Positions 18,871 through 28,103 of a stretch of 64,000 nt of DNA are shown here, piece after piece. The position numbers were made by a program, and so were the translations under genes. The DNA lies in NCBI RefSeq assembly GCF_002886185.1, contig NZ_KZ614146.1:2402930-2466929 (forward strand). The letters run 5' to 3'. The number at the start of each line of letters is the position of its first letter. The stretch's first letter is position 1. Below the pieces are notes generated by a model. The model saw only the letters and a program-made list of their open reading frames with translations. It had not been told where the DNA came from and did no database searches. This DNA comes from Salipaludibacillus neizhouensis. GTDB taxonomy: Bacteria; Bacillota; Bacilli; Bacillales; Salisediminibacteriaceae.

Positions 18871-18944
18871 AATCTAATCCAAACTTTCAAGTTACTCATA
18901 ATATCTATGATTTATATGTAAGGAGTGGTCATTCAAAGAGTAAA

Positions 18945-19496
18945 AACTGTGTCATAGGTCCAGTTGGTTTTCCCAAGCGAGTATCACAGCGTCGCCGCTA
19001 TGACGGTTTCCCTTTAAACTCACCTTGCCGTTGTCGCCATACGTCAGACTGGATTACCACTTAGAACACACTATAATCCTCTTTAAATGTCAAGTAGAAC
19101 AGTCTAGGAGTTTTCCCCAACAGCTCTTAAAACAATCTCTATCCTCTTTTGCAGAGAAGATTTCATATGGATGATTCCATTTACAACCTAGCAACCATAA
19201 TCCCCTCTATCTCCACTCAAGGCAGGCTACGCTGCTCACGGATCCCCATCCGCAAAGCAGGTTCATACCCTAACACATAGGTAACGCATATAACGAACCC
19301 ACATGCTAGGGCCTCCGCGGCTGCAGGGTCATCGCCCACATGCCATTGTGGATCGCCCTACAACCTTTACTCCCAGTCAGGACCCAAAGCTGGGCGCCTC
19401 AAGCCAAGACTAGGAACTTCATCGATATGCCCTTTAGCGGATTTTTAGACCCGCCTTCGAGAAAGTAGAACCGACTAGAATACTGCACCACTCTCT
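18945..19496 (-). ncRNA. ole: OLE RNA (ornate, large, extremophilic)
   Basis: About 550 nt of non-coding sequence, clearly richer in G+C than its neighbours, lies between ispA and oapA on the minus strand. No frame is open through it on either strand. Local hairpins are visible, for example GCGG/CCGC around 19437-19454, CCACA/TGTGG at 19336-19351 and AGCG/CGCT near 19000. The place between ispA and an OapA/DUF21 gene, next to dxs, and the length of about 0.6 kb are diagnostic of OLE RNA. The 5' end is set from the promoter at 19503-19532. The 3' end, before the AT-rich oapA leader, is approximate. Confidence 0.9.
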
Positions 19497-19502
19497 TAAG
19501 TT

Positions 19503-19532
19503 ATTATAGCATGAGATGATTAAAACAGACAA
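19503..19532 (-). promoter_or_regulatory. Sigma-A promoter of the OLE RNA
   Basis: The minus strand has TTGTCT, an 18-base spacer, then TATAAT with the extended -10 TGC in front. It fires into the OLE RNA about 35 bp after the ispA stop, giving a predicted 5' end near 19495. Confidence 0.78.
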
Positions 19533-19567
19533 TAATTATCATTAGCAACTTTGCGAATGATTTCCAA

Positions 19568-20458
19568 TTATGCTGTTCTGTTTTTTATAAAGTCTGCGAT
19601 CTCTTCTAAAAGGCCAAACTCATAAGGCAAGTTACTTAAATGCGATTTTGCTGCATCTATATGATAATCTAGTTTTTCTTTAGCTTCTTCGAGTCCGAGT
19701 ATGCTTGGGTAAGTATTTTTATCACTTTCTGCATCACTGCCTACAGGCTTTCCAATACTTTCTTCATCACCTTCAACATCTAACACATCATCCTTTATTT
19801 GAAACGCCAATCCAATATGTTTACCAAAAGCGCTTAATTCAGCAATTGTTTCCATTGACGCTGAACCTAAAATCGCACCACATTCCAAAGAAACTCCTAG
19901 TAAGTCACCTGTTTTTCGATGATGTATTTGTTCAAGTTCATCAAGGGAAAGAATTTTACCTTCTCCTTCCATATCAGCTACTTGTCCTGCTACCATTCCG
20001 GATGGTCCTGCAGCTTCTGATATTCGTTGCAACAATTGAATCTTAGTAGCATCAGAAATATCCTCTAATCTGGATATTATATTAAAACTATGAGTGAGTA
20101 GACCATCACCGGCTAATATTGCCAGTGCCTCACCAAAAACTTTATGATTTGTCGGCTTCCCTCTTCGTAAGTCATCGTCATCCATTGCCGGTAAATCATC
20201 GTGAACGAGGGAATACGTATGAATCATCTCAATCGCACAGGCTACATCATAGCCTAGTTGCAAGGGCTTATTTAATCCTTGCAAAGTTGCTAGCAACAAA
20301 ATCGGTCGTATCCTTTTACCGCCAGCCTGAAGAGAATAATCGATCGCATCTAATAGAGATTGCGGTCCTGTGAGAGTCTCGACTATACTTTTAAGTCTAG
20401 CTTCAATATGCTGGCGTTCTTCAAGAAAAAAGTGTTCTATCATTGCTTGTGATTTCAC
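19568..20458 (-). CDS. ispA: Farnesyl diphosphate synthase (geranyltranstransferase)
   Basis: Condenses IPP with DMAPP and GPP to make farnesyl diphosphate for undecaprenyl phosphate, quinones and carotenoids. The first Asp-rich motif is DDLPAMD at 87-93, the second QIKDDVLDVEGD near 226-237, and GGKRIRP at 47-53 binds substrate. The 296 residues are normal. GTG start with GAGGAG upstream; only 3 bp after xseB, so part of folD-xseA-xseB-ispA. Confidence 0.97.
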   Translation of the reverse strand: MKSQAMIEHFFLEERQHIEARLKSIVETLTGPQSLLDAIDYSLQAGGKRIRPILLLATLQGLNKPLQLGYDVACAIEMIHTYSLVHDDLPAMDDDDLRRGKPTNHKVFGEALAILAGDGLLTHSFNIISRLEDISDATKIQLLQRISEAAGPSGMVAGQVADMEGEGKILSLDELEQIHHRKTGDLLGVSLECGAILGSASMETIAELSAFGKHIGLAFQIKDDVLDVEGDEESIGKPVGSDAESDKNTYPSILGLEEAKEKLDYHIDAAKSHLSNLPYEFGLLEEIADFIKNRTA

Positions 20459-20461
20459 GGT

Positions 20462-20695
20462 TTACTTCTCCTCTTCTATATCAAATGTACTGATTTCCCC
20501 GTCCTCAGACAAAACTTCAGTCATCTGTTTTTCTACATGCTGTAAACGATCGTGACAATTCTTTGATAGTTTCATCCCTTCTTGAAACATCGTAATTGCT
20601 TCTTCAAGAGGTACATCACCTTGCTCTAATTTTTCTACAATATTTTCCAAATCATTCATTGATTGCTCAAATGATTGCTTTTTCTCTTCTGCCAT
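20462..20695 (-). CDS. xseB: Exodeoxyribonuclease VII small subunit
   Basis: 77 residues, mainly helical, with the family segment [26 protein letters not shown]. It binds XseA to form the single-strand nuclease used in repair and mismatch correction. It follows xseA by 11 bp and has a strong GGCGGGAA site upstream. Confidence 0.96.
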   Translation of the reverse strand: MAEEKKQSFEQSMNDLENIVEKLEQGDVPLEEAITMFQEGMKLSKNCHDRLQHVEKQMTEVLSEDGEISTFDIEEEK

Positions 20696-20706
20696 GTTCC
20701 CGCCTC

Positions 20707-22059
20707 CTATGAATTTTCGCTTCGCTTCACGTGGTTTTCAACTCTGCAAACAAGCTGACCATCTTGTAACTGAACAGTCAGAGAAGTTTTTAACGGTGCT
20801 TCTTCCATATGTTTCACTAACTTGTTGTCTTCATTATATACAAGGCTGTAACCCCTATCCATTAGTTTTAATGGACTTAAAAGTTCTAATTTAGATATTT
20901 GTATCGACAATTGATGCCTTTTTTCTTTCATAACTTCAGTCATCCCTCGTTTTACAGCATTCTCAGAAAGAGCGAGACGATCTAACTCCTTTTTGATTCT
21001 CTCTTGAGGATGAAGAGACGATAATCGCCTTTCCCAAGATAGAGTTTGCTCTTTGTATCTTTCTATTAAACGAGCATACTCCCGCTTCAGAGTATCCTGT
21101 AACCGATCTAGTTCCTGCTCTTTTTGTTCAACTAATTGCTTTGGATACCGAAAAGCATAGGATTTATCTAACGAGGCAAGCCGTTCTCGCTTTTGTGTAA
21201 GTTTAGCTTCCATTACTCGAATTAATCTAGCTTTACGTTCAAAAATAGTAGTTAATAAATCTTGGATATTCGGTACAGCAAGTTCTGCCGCTGCTGTAGG
21301 TGTTGGTGCTCGTAAATCTGCTATAAAATCACTGATTGTAATATCTGTTTCATGACCTACAGCAGAAATGACGGGGACAGTTGATCGAAAAATCGCCTCT
21401 GCAACACTTTCTTCATTAAAGGCCCATAATTCTTCTATTGACCCTCCACCCCGTCCAGCAATGATAACATCGAACCTATTCGCTTCATTGGCTTGAATGA
21501 TTGCCCTTGTGATCGAAGCAGGAGCGTCTGGCCCTTGAACGAGGACAGGTAATAATGTGACCTTTACTAACGGGTAACGGCGAGTTAATGTCGTAATAAT
21601 ATCCCTTACAGCAGCTCCTGTGGGTGAAGTTATTACTGCAATAGATTGCGGCATTTTCGGAAGAGATTTTTTATTTTCCTCTGCAAAATACCCTGCCATA
21701 TCCAGACGTCGTTTTAAGTCTTCAAACGCTAAATACAAATTACCGATACCGTCTGGTTGCATTTCTTTCACATAAAATTGATATTGTCCGAACGGTTCAT
21801 AAATAGAAATATCTCCTCTGACTAGCACGCTCATACCGTTGTCCGGCAGGAATTTCAAATATTGATTATGTCCTGCAAACATCACGCATTGCACTCTAGA
21901 GTTAGGATCTTTTAATGTGAAATACATGTGGCCCCTACTATGACGCTTAAAATTAGAGATTTCCGCCCGTAACCAAACATTTTGTAACTGGGAATCCTGA
22001 TCCACGAGTTGTTTAATTTTTTTAGTCAGTGCACTTACGCTTAAAAAATTCTCAGTCAT
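20707..22059 (-). CDS. xseA: Exodeoxyribonuclease VII large subunit
   Basis: Catalytic subunit. It has an N-terminal OB-fold ([20 protein letters not shown] near 24-43), the nuclease core with [21 protein letters not shown] near 178-198 and [20 protein letters not shown] near 213-232, then a long coiled-coil region to about 380. Its 450 residues match the family. Located between folD and xseB. Confidence 0.97.
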   Translation of the reverse strand: MTENFLSVSALTKKIKQLVDQDSQLQNVWLRAEISNFKRHSRGHMYFTLKDPNSRVQCVMFAGHNQYLKFLPDNGMSVLVRGDISIYEPFGQYQFYVKEMQPDGIGNLYLAFEDLKRRLDMAGYFAEENKKSLPKMPQSIAVITSPTGAAVRDIITTLTRRYPLVKVTLLPVLVQGPDAPASITRAIIQANEANRFDVIIAGRGGGSIEELWAFNEESVAEAIFRSTVPVISAVGHETDITISDFIADLRAPTPTAAAELAVPNIQDLLTTIFERKARLIRVMEAKLTQKRERLASLDKSYAFRYPKQLVEQKEQELDRLQDTLKREYARLIERYKEQTLSWERRLSSLHPQERIKKELDRLALSENAVKRGMTEVMKEKRHQLSIQISKLELLSPLKLMDRGYSLVYNEDNKLVKHMEEAPLKTSLTVQLQDGQLVCRVENHVKRSENS

Positions 22060-22071
22060 CAGTAAAACCCC

Positions 22072-22923
22072 TTAGTTTACTAATCTTCGGGCAGAAATAA
22101 TTGTATTGTGAAGCAGCATAGTTATCGTCATTGGACCTACTCCACCTGGAACAGGAGTTAAATAGGATGCTTTTTCCTTTGCCGTTTCGAATTCCACATC
22201 TCCGACAAGTTTTCCAGCACTGTTTCGGTTTACCCCAACGTCTATCACAACTGCACCTTTTTTTATGTAATCACCATTTATAAAGTTTTCCCGTCCTACA
22301 GCTACTACAAGAATATCTGCTGATGTCGTAATTTCTTGCATATTTTTTGTCCGGGAATGGCAATAGGTTACTGTTGCATTCTCATTTAAAAACAGTTGAC
22401 CGACAGGCTTCCCGACAATATTGCTCCGTCCAACTACGACAACATGTTTCCCTTCAATTTCAATACTTTTGGATTTAACCATTTCAATAATTCCAGCAGG
22501 TGTACAAGGGGAAAATGCATCTTGTCCCGTCATCATTCTACCGATATTTATTGGATGAAAACCATCTACATCTTTATCCGGACTAATCGTCTCCACCACT
22601 TTTTTCTCCGATATATGATCTGGTAAAGGTAGTTGAACAAGAATACCATGTATATGAGATGCCATATTTAAATCTTCAATTTTCTTTAGTAATTCTTCCT
22701 CGGAAATTGACGTGGGTACAATGTCTAATTCAGAATGGATTCCTGTTTCTTCACAAGCTCTTGCTTTTGCTTTTACATAGGATTGTGAAGCTGGGTCTTC
22801 TCCTACAAGGATCACTGCCAAACCAGGCGTCATTCCTTTTTCTTTTAACACTTCAACTTCTTTCTTCATTTCTAGCCTTTTTTGTGCTGCTAATTCTTTT
22901 CCGGAAATAATCGTTGCTGACAT
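22072..22923 (-). CDS. folD: Methylenetetrahydrofolate dehydrogenase / cyclohydrolase
   Basis: Bifunctional enzyme interconverting 5,10-methylene-, methenyl- and 10-formyl-THF. It has SYVKAKARACEETGI with the catalytic lysine near residue 55, LVQLPLPDHI near 96, DVDGFHP near 120, and the NADP site VVVGRSNIVGKP near 160. A TTG-ATG pair opens the frame; the ATG at 22923 is chosen because GGGGGA lies 7 bp before it. It follows nusB by 41 bp. Confidence 0.96.
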   Translation of the reverse strand: MSATIISGKELAAQKRLEMKKEVEVLKEKGMTPGLAVILVGEDPASQSYVKAKARACEETGIHSELDIVPTSISEEELLKKIEDLNMASHIHGILVQLPLPDHISEKKVVETISPDKDVDGFHPINIGRMMTGQDAFSPCTPAGIIEMVKSKSIEIEGKHVVVVGRSNIVGKPVGQLFLNENATVTYCHSRTKNMQEITTSADILVVAVGRENFINGDYIKKGAVVIDVGVNRNSAGKLVGDVEFETAKEKASYLTPVPGGVGPMTITMLLHNTIISARRLVN

Positions 22924-22963
22924 CAAAAATCCCCCTTTTAATGGTCTTACTGATTTATTGGTA

Positions 22964-23365
22964 TTATGAGTTTTTCAACACATTCGCTACATTTGAGAGA
23001 ACTCCGTTTACAAATTTCCCTGATTCTTCTTCGCCGATAAAACCTTTTGCTAAATCAATCGCCTCATTTAAACTTACATTTATCGGAATATCGTCTACAT
23101 ACTTCATTTCATACACAGCCATTCGTAAAATAGCCCTCTCTATTCTCGAAATCCTCTCAAGGGACCAATGCTCTAATGCACCATGGAGAAACGAATCGAT
23201 TTCATCCGTATACTTTAACGTTCCATTGACGAGTGAATCTAAAAAATCGTCTTGCTTGTCCCCCTTTTCCAGTACGGATTCGATTGCCATAGAAGGATCA
23301 ATATCTGTCATTTCAACTTGGTAAAGTGCTTGTATCGTTCTAATTCTTGCTAATCTGCGGTTCAT
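22964..23365 (-). CDS. nusB: Transcription antitermination factor NusB
   Basis: Helical RNA-binding protein that with NusE promotes antitermination in rRNA operons. The 133 residues carry the family start RRLARIRTIQALYQVEMTD, ERISRIERAILRMAVYEM near 93-110 and the conserved INVSLNEAIDLAKGF segment. Upstream, 280 bp without a gene separate it from yqhY. Confidence 0.95.
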   Translation of the reverse strand: MNRRLARIRTIQALYQVEMTDIDPSMAIESVLEKGDKQDDFLDSLVNGTLKYTDEIDSFLHGALEHWSLERISRIERAILRMAVYEMKYVDDIPINVSLNEAIDLAKGFIGEEESGKFVNGVLSNVANVLKNS

Positions 23366-23545
23366 GATTTTCTATCTCCTTTTATATCTTGCTAGTTTGA
23401 TTAAACAAACTACATACATCCTCCCCTTTTTATGAGGAGTTATTCTATTTTTATCCACTCTAAATCATAGCATAACTTCCCGTTGGAAAACAGGAGTGAT
23501 ACAAGGTTATCATGTATCTTGAGGCAATTATTTTGCATCCGTCGA

Positions 23546-23572
23546 GACAACTCGAAGCTTCTTCGAGTTTTT
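23546..23572. repeat. Decayed intergenic repeat with hairpin (nusB-yqhY gap)
   Basis: Around 23549-23569, AACTCGAAG, CTT, CTTCGAGTT forms a 9-bp hairpin with a T-run on the plus strand, although no plus-strand gene precedes it. The surrounding GC-richer patch (GCATCCGTCGAGAC, TCCCAGAAG) resembles pieces of the dispersed element at 37154-37280. The rest of the 280-bp gap is AT-rich and featureless. Confidence 0.4.
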
Positions 23573-23604
23573 CCCAGAAGAACAAGGTTTACTTAAACAA
23601 TATT

Positions 23605-23638
23605 AAAATAAGAAAAAGCCAAAGATTATCTTTGGCTT
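23605..23638 (-). terminator. Terminator of accB-accC-yqhY
   Basis: AAGCCAAAG pairs with CTTTGGCTT around ATTAT; the minus strand continues TTTTTCTTATTTT. It lies 8 bp after the yqhY stop. Confidence 0.87.
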
Positions 23639-23645
23639 AGAGTCC

Positions 23646-24056
23646 TTAATCTTTCTTGCTAGGTTCAAGATCGCCTTTGCCTTCGAAATGCACTCCTACG
23701 ACATGAACGTCTACCTGCAGTACTTTAATCGCGATCATATTTTTCAATGTTTGAATAATATTTTCTTGCATTTTTTGGCAAACATCAGGAATGGAGACAC
23801 CGTAATTAGTAATAACATAAACCTCAAGTGATACCCCGGCGTCCTTAAGGTCTACTTTTACTCCTTTGCCATGAGAACTTTTTCTTCCGAATCGCTCTGC
23901 AACACCGGAAGCAAAATTACCCCGCAGCATTCCAACACCTTCAATTTCCAACGCAGCCAAGCCCGTTATAACTTCGATAACTTCTGGCGAAATTTCTATT
24001 TTGCCTAATCCATTGTTATCTTCTGCCATATGAACGACCTTATTTTCCGACATCAT
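23646..24056 (-). CDS. yqhY: Asp23/Gls24 family protein YqhY
   Basis: 136-residue member of the Asp23/Gls24 envelope-stress family (IEISPEVIEVITGLAALEIEGV, then VDLKDAGVSLEVYVITNYGVSIPDVCQKMQ). In B. subtilis YqhY acts with AccB-AccC and its loss disturbs acetyl-CoA carboxylase regulation. It follows accC by 11 bp, so a link to fatty-acid synthesis is likely here as well. GGAGGAA precedes the start. Confidence 0.92.
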   Translation of the reverse strand: MMSENKVVHMAEDNNGLGKIEISPEVIEVITGLAALEIEGVGMLRGNFASGVAERFGRKSSHGKGVKVDLKDAGVSLEVYVITNYGVSIPDVCQKMQENIIQTLKNMIAIKVLQVDVHVVGVHFEGKGDLEPSKKD

Positions 24057-24067
24057 AAATTCCTCCT

Positions 24068-25432
24068 TTATTCGTTAGGATCCTCTGTCATTATCGAATA
24101 TGTTTCCAAGAATTTCGTGTTGAAATCCCCACCCTTAAATACATCATGATCTAACAAACGTAAATGAAAAGGAATCGTCGTATGGACACCTTCTATGATA
24201 AATTCCTCTAGTGCTCGTTTCATCTTTGCCATTGCCTCATCGCGATCTTTTCCATAAGTGATGACTTTAGCGATCATCGAGTCGTAATAAGGTGAAATAG
24301 TATAACCTGGAAAAACTGCACTATCAACTCTTACACCTAAACCGCCAGGAGGCAAGTACATTTCAATCTTGCCAGGTGATGGCATGAAGTTCTTGCTAGG
24401 GTTTTCCGCGTTTATCCGGCATTCCATCGACCAGCCTTCAAATCTTACTTCCTCTTGAGTATAGGAAAGCTTTTTACCAGAAGCAACTAAGATTTGTTCT
24501 TTAATTAAATCAATGCCAGTTACCATTTCGGTTACGGGATGCTCTACCTGGATCCTGGTATTCATTTCCATGAAATAGAAGTTCTTCTGATGGTGATCGT
24601 AAATAAATTCAATAGTTCCAGCGCCTGTATACTCTACTGCTTCAGCAGCTTTAACAGAAGCTTCCCCCATTTGTTCTCTGATTTTTTCATCAAGGGCCGG
24701 GGACGGACTTTCTTCTACCAACTTCTGCAACCTGCGCTGAATGGTACAATCTCTTTCACCAAGATGAATGACATTTCCGTAATTATCCGCTAATACTTGT
24801 ATTTCGACATGACGGAAATCTTCTATATACTTTTCCAAGTAAACACCTGGATTACCAAAGTTGGCTTGTGCCTCTTTTTGCGTAATCGATATTCCTTTAT
24901 GAAGTTCGTCTTCATTACGTGCTACCCGAATCCCTTTTCCTCCGCCGCCTGCTGTGGCTTTGATGATAACAGGGTAACCAATACTTCCGGCTACTTTGGC
25001 ACCTTCTTCAGGAGACTGAATGATCCCCTTTGAACCCGGTACAACGGGAACACCTGCTTTTTCCATTGTAGTCCTGGCTACATCCTTTGTACCCATTTGA
25101 TTAATTGCCCAAGGACTTGGACCAATAAAAGTGATATTACACGCCCCACAAATTTCCGCAAAGTCGGCATTTTCAGAAAGAAAACCATATCCAGGATGAA
25201 TACCGTCTACTTCTGTTAATGTGGCCACACTCATGATATTCGTGAAATTTAAATAACTGTCTGTGGAAGAAACAGGCCCAATACAATAGGCTTCATCCGC
25301 GATTCTTACATGAAGCGCGTCGTGGTCAGCCTCAGAAAAAACGGCAACTGTTTTTATATTCAGTTCTTTACACGCTCGAATTATTCGAACAGCAATTTCT
25401 CCCCGATTTGCTACAAGAATTTTCTTTAACAT
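24068..25432 (-). CDS. accC: Acetyl-CoA carboxylase, biotin carboxylase subunit
   Basis: ATP-dependent carboxylation of the biotin on AccB, the first half-reaction of malonyl-CoA synthesis. It has the biotin carboxylase N domain (ILVANRGEIAVRIIRAC), an ATP-grasp domain with KATAGGGGKGIRVAR near 155-170, and FMEMNTRIQVEHPVTE near 285. An ATG at 25441 is directly abutted by GGAG; the ATG at 25432 has GGAG 9 bp upstream and gives the usual N terminus, so it is preferred. 454 residues. Confidence 0.96.
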   Translation of the reverse strand: MLKKILVANRGEIAVRIIRACKELNIKTVAVFSEADHDALHVRIADEAYCIGPVSSTDSYLNFTNIMSVATLTEVDGIHPGYGFLSENADFAEICGACNITFIGPSPWAINQMGTKDVARTTMEKAGVPVVPGSKGIIQSPEEGAKVAGSIGYPVIIKATAGGGGKGIRVARNEDELHKGISITQKEAQANFGNPGVYLEKYIEDFRHVEIQVLADNYGNVIHLGERDCTIQRRLQKLVEESPSPALDEKIREQMGEASVKAAEAVEYTGAGTIEFIYDHHQKNFYFMEMNTRIQVEHPVTEMVTGIDLIKEQILVASGKKLSYTQEEVRFEGWSMECRINAENPSKNFMPSPGKIEMYLPPGGLGVRVDSAVFPGYTISPYYDSMIAKVITYGKDRDEAMAKMKRALEEFIIEGVHTTIPFHLRLLDHDVFKGGDFNTKFLETYSIMTEDPNE

Positions 25433-25444
25433 TGCTGTCATCTC

Positions 25445-25966
25445 CTATTCAGGCTTCACTAAGAAAAGTTCTTGCCCATACTCAACTAGTTGTCCGTTTT
25501 CTACGAGAACTTCTACGATTTCCCCTTTTATTTCCGCCTCGATTTCATTCATAAGTTTCATGGCTTCGATAATACAAACAACACTCTCATTATTTACTTG
25601 ATCGCCTGACTTAACGTAAACTGGAGAGTCAGGTGATGCGGCCTCGTAAAATGTTCCGACCATTGGTGATGTAATCGTATGTAAACCAGCATTTGTATTT
25701 ACGGATTTTTCCTCTTCGTTACCCATTACTAGGGACTGTTGCTCGCTGTCCGAATCAGTAGCTGGTGGCCTCTCAGATTGGACCTCTGATGATTCCTGGG
25801 AAATCACCCTTGAATTTGCTTCGTCATTCACCTGCGACGACTGCATTTTTCCATAGATGTTTTTTCTCATCGTTACTTTAGAGCCATTTTGCTCAAATTT
25901 AAATTCATTAATGCTAGATTCATCAATTAACTTAATTAGTTCACGAATTTCTTGAATCTTCAACAT
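25445..25966 (-). CDS. accB: Acetyl-CoA carboxylase biotin carboxyl carrier protein
   Basis: Carries the biotin prosthetic group. A Pro/Ser/Glu-rich linker (about 40-95) joins an N-terminal dimerisation helix to the biotinyl domain, whose target lysine is K137 in [13 protein letters not shown]. The ATG at 25966 ([10 protein letters not shown]) is preferred over an in-frame GTG at 25975 because GGAG stands 8 bp before it. It starts the accB-accC-yqhY operon. Confidence 0.96.
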   Translation of the reverse strand: MLKIQEIRELIKLIDESSINEFKFEQNGSKVTMRKNIYGKMQSSQVNDEANSRVISQESSEVQSERPPATDSDSEQQSLVMGNEEEKSVNTNAGLHTITSPMVGTFYEAASPDSPVYVKSGDQVNNESVVCIIEAMKLMNEIEAEIKGEIVEVLVENGQLVEYGQELFLVKPE

Positions 25967-26114
25967 TCCTTCCACTCCATTCTTTTTTTCTCATCATATA
26001 AATAAAAGTTAATTTTATAATTGCAGTTTTTTTTATGACTTAGTCCTAAAAAATATGCTACCTTAAAAAAGACTAAAAGGGAACCTTTTTTTCTGGTCCT
26101 ATGTATAAATTGAA

Positions 26115-26158
26115 CAGATAAAAAACCTTCCTTCGAAGGTTAGCCATGGCGAGGAAGG
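26115..26158 (-). terminator. Terminator downstream of the 26.2-26.5 kb gene
   Basis: On the minus strand AACCTTC, loop GAAG, GAAGGTT, then TTTTTATC. The sequence AACCTTCCTCGCC just before it could form an alternative stem. Confidence 0.72.
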
Positions 26159-26172
26159 TTTAATCAGTGCAA

Positions 26173-26496
26173 TTATTCAGCTGTGTTTTTATAGTCACGA
26201 AATATTGGGAAGTCTGATAAGTTATCCGGAATTTTCTCATCTACTAATAAAATTAGTTTGACGATATTTTTATTTTTTGCCATATGATACTTATCTCCAT
26301 AGTTATTCTCTTCCACGAATTTCTTTAAACTCTGGTAATCTTCTTCCTTGATGGATACAGGTTCTCCATCTCCTGCTTCTTCTTCCGTTTGAACAAAACC
26401 AACTTCAAATTCTACAATTTGGATTTTATCATTTTTTATGTTTCTAGTTTGTTCCAAAACTGCTTTCGCACCCTCAGTTAACTCGGACCATTCCAT
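26173..26496 (-). CDS. Conserved-looking hypothetical protein, 107 aa
   Basis: Not recognised. The protein is acidic, has no signal or membrane segment, and reads as a small alpha/beta fold (ILLVDEKIPDN and FEVGFVQTEEEA look like strands). The start at 26496 is chosen because AGAGGGAGAG lies 7 bp upstream; the longer frame from 26532 has no ribosome site. It is a single-gene unit between spoIIIAH and accB, with a terminator behind it. Good Shine-Dalgarno and normal codon use support a real gene. Confidence 0.75.
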   Translation of the reverse strand: MEWSELTEGAKAVLEQTRNIKNDKIQIVEFEVGFVQTEEEAGDGEPVSIKEEDYQSLKKFVEENNYGDKYHMAKNKNIVKLILLVDEKIPDNLSDFPIFRDYKNTAE

Positions 26497-26687
26497 TAAA
26501 AATCTCTCCCTCTGTAAAGCATATTGTTCCATAAATGATTACAATAGGGTATTATACCACCACTGAAAGTAAAAATCATGTATTACTATTATTTCATACT
26601 CCGCTTTAATTATATACCTATATAAACAAAGAAAAACGCACCCTCTTTTTTAAAAATGCCTTCTTAACCTTTATATTTTTTAAAAAG

Positions 26688-26780
26688 ATCGAAGTAGCGA
26701 AGGTGGTGACTCGGGAAAAGCAATAGCTGAAGAAGTTGACCGTGGAAAGCGTCCGCCTAGAGCGGATGCAAAACACCTCT
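26688..26780. repeat. Degenerate copy of a dispersed Bacillaceae intergenic element
   Basis: Segments such as GAAGTAGCGAAGGTGGTGAC, TCGGGAAAAGCAATAGCTGA and GGAAAGCGTCCGCCTAGAGC follow the order of a widespread Bacillaceae intergenic repeat, with indels. The GGAAAGCGTCC core occurs again at 59543-59553. The remaining gap up to 26532 holds nothing I can identify. Confidence 0.5.
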
Positions 26781-26785
26781 TTTCG

Positions 26786-26811
26786 AAAAAAAAAAGGAGC
26801 ATATAGCTCCT
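26786..26811 (-). terminator. Terminator of the spoIIIA operon
   Basis: AGGAGC, loop, GCTCCT with a 10-base A-run on the plus strand, i.e. a T-run after the stem on the minus strand. It is 3 bp past the spoIIIAH stop. Confidence 0.9.
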
Positions 26812-26814
26812 CCT

Positions 26815-27429
26815 TTAATTACCTGGTTGAAATCCTACGCGCACTGTCTCTATGCCTAAGTGTTCATAAGCTAACTGGTTAATTTCTACAACCTCTTCTT
26901 TAGATAGCTCATTTGCTCTAACGTAAATGTTAACCTGGTTTTCATCAGACATAACAAGAACATCTTCATATCCCTGCGAACGAATAATCGTTTCTACCAT
27001 TTCTTCTTGCTGTGACATTTTTTGAAGTGATTCCACTTTTTCCATTGCTTCTACTTGAATCTCCGGATTGGTTTCTGCAGCTGCTATCACGCTAACGTAC
27101 TCTTCATTTAACTTGCTGCGCGCATCTTGCCGTTGTAACTTAATCGTATCGAACATTTCTGCTGCACTCATATCACCGGAAACATTTCCGATAACATCTT
27201 CTGCCTCTTCTAACTCGATAAATGTTTCTTCATCGCCTTCTAACCATTCTATCTCCAACTCGTCCGTTAGTTTATCTAGATCCATATCCTCTATCGAATT
27301 AACTTCTTCTACCTCTTCAATGGATGCTTGCTGGTTTTCAATTCGATCCATTGAAATATAATATACAGACAGTACAATAATTAAACTTAACATCGTCAAT
27401 AACCACACCGTTTGTCTTTTTAAAATCAT
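26815..27429 (-). CDS. spoIIIAH: Stage III sporulation protein AH
   Basis: Mother-cell channel protein that crosses into the intermembrane space and binds forespore SpoIIQ. It has one N-terminal membrane helix (8-26), an acidic linker with many Glu (30-80), and a C-terminal ring-building-motif domain (residues about 110-204) of the YscJ/FliF type. 204 residues. Last gene of the operon. Confidence 0.96.
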   Translation of the reverse strand: MILKRQTVWLLTMLSLIIVLSVYYISMDRIENQQASIEEVEEVNSIEDMDLDKLTDELEIEWLEGDEETFIELEEAEDVIGNVSGDMSAAEMFDTIKLQRQDARSKLNEEYVSVIAAAETNPEIQVEAMEKVESLQKMSQQEEMVETIIRSQGYEDVLVMSDENQVNIYVRANELSKEEVVEINQLAYEHLGIETVRVGFQPGN

Positions 27430-28103
27430 GTTGTATCCTCCTTTTGTTTTCTTGGCATGACAGATACTCTGTGTGATGGTATATCAAGCACTCTACTTAC
27501 AGCTTCTACCACCCATGTCTTTACTTGAATATTGTCTACACCGTTTGCCACAATCAAAACACCTTTAATATCCGGCTTATTCGACTGAACGAGAAGCGGT
27601 TCTTCTTTATCACCATTGCGTATGATCACAACTTCTTCGTCCTTCGTGGAGTCCCTTACGTCTCTTGTCCCCCCTTCACGATCCGTCTCCTCTGTCTGCT
27701 GTTCTTTCGACTGTGTATTTTTTTCGAAAATATGTGTTTCAGTCCCAGAAACAGTTACCATAACAGAAACGTTCGTTACCCCTTTCATTTGTTCTAATGC
27801 ATTTTTCAATTGATCTTCTAAATGTCTCTCATGCTTTTCATCTTGTTCTGGATCTTGATCCTGCTCCTTATCGCCTGATCGGAAAACTGGCTCGATATCT
27901 TCTCCCTCCTTATCCTCAAGTTCTTCCGTTTCAAGAGACATGGAAGGTTGTGACGGGTCATCGTTTTGAAAAAAGCTGCCTAAGAGCATAAAAGTGACTC
28001 CTAGAAATACTAATACAACGAGATAAGTTAGTCGGACTTTCTTTCCTTTATTATTTAAAGAAAAGGAGGCGAACAATGATTTTGGGTTAGGTTTTTTAAT
28101 CAA
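27426..28103 (-). CDS. spoIIIAG: Stage III sporulation protein AG
   Basis: Ring-forming component of the SpoIIIA-SpoIIQ feeding-tube complex. It has a single membrane helix (25-45), a charged linker, and a C-terminal domain with ALEQMKGVTNVSVMVTVSGTE and GVLIVANGVDN. The start is TTG at 28103 with AAAGGAGAG upstream. It overlaps spoIIIAF by 8 bp and spoIIIAH by 4 bp. Confidence 0.95.
   Translation of the reverse strand: MIKKPNPKSLFASFSLNNKGKKVRLTYLVVLVFLGVTFMLLGSFFQNDDPSQPSMSLETEELEDKEGEDIEPVFRSGDKEQDQDPEQDEKHERHLEDQLKNALEQMKGVTNVSVMVTVSGTETHIFEKNTQSKEQQTEETDREGGTRDVRDSTKDEEVVIIRNGDKEEPLLVQSNKPDIKGVLIVANGVDNIQVKTWVVEAVSRVLDIPSHRVSVMPRKQKEDTT

Noticed and set aside
18945-19496. OLE region considered as tmRNA, 6S RNA or RNase P RNA
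   Set aside because: No tRNA-like ends, no tag frame, and the ispA/oapA/dxs context is specific to OLE.
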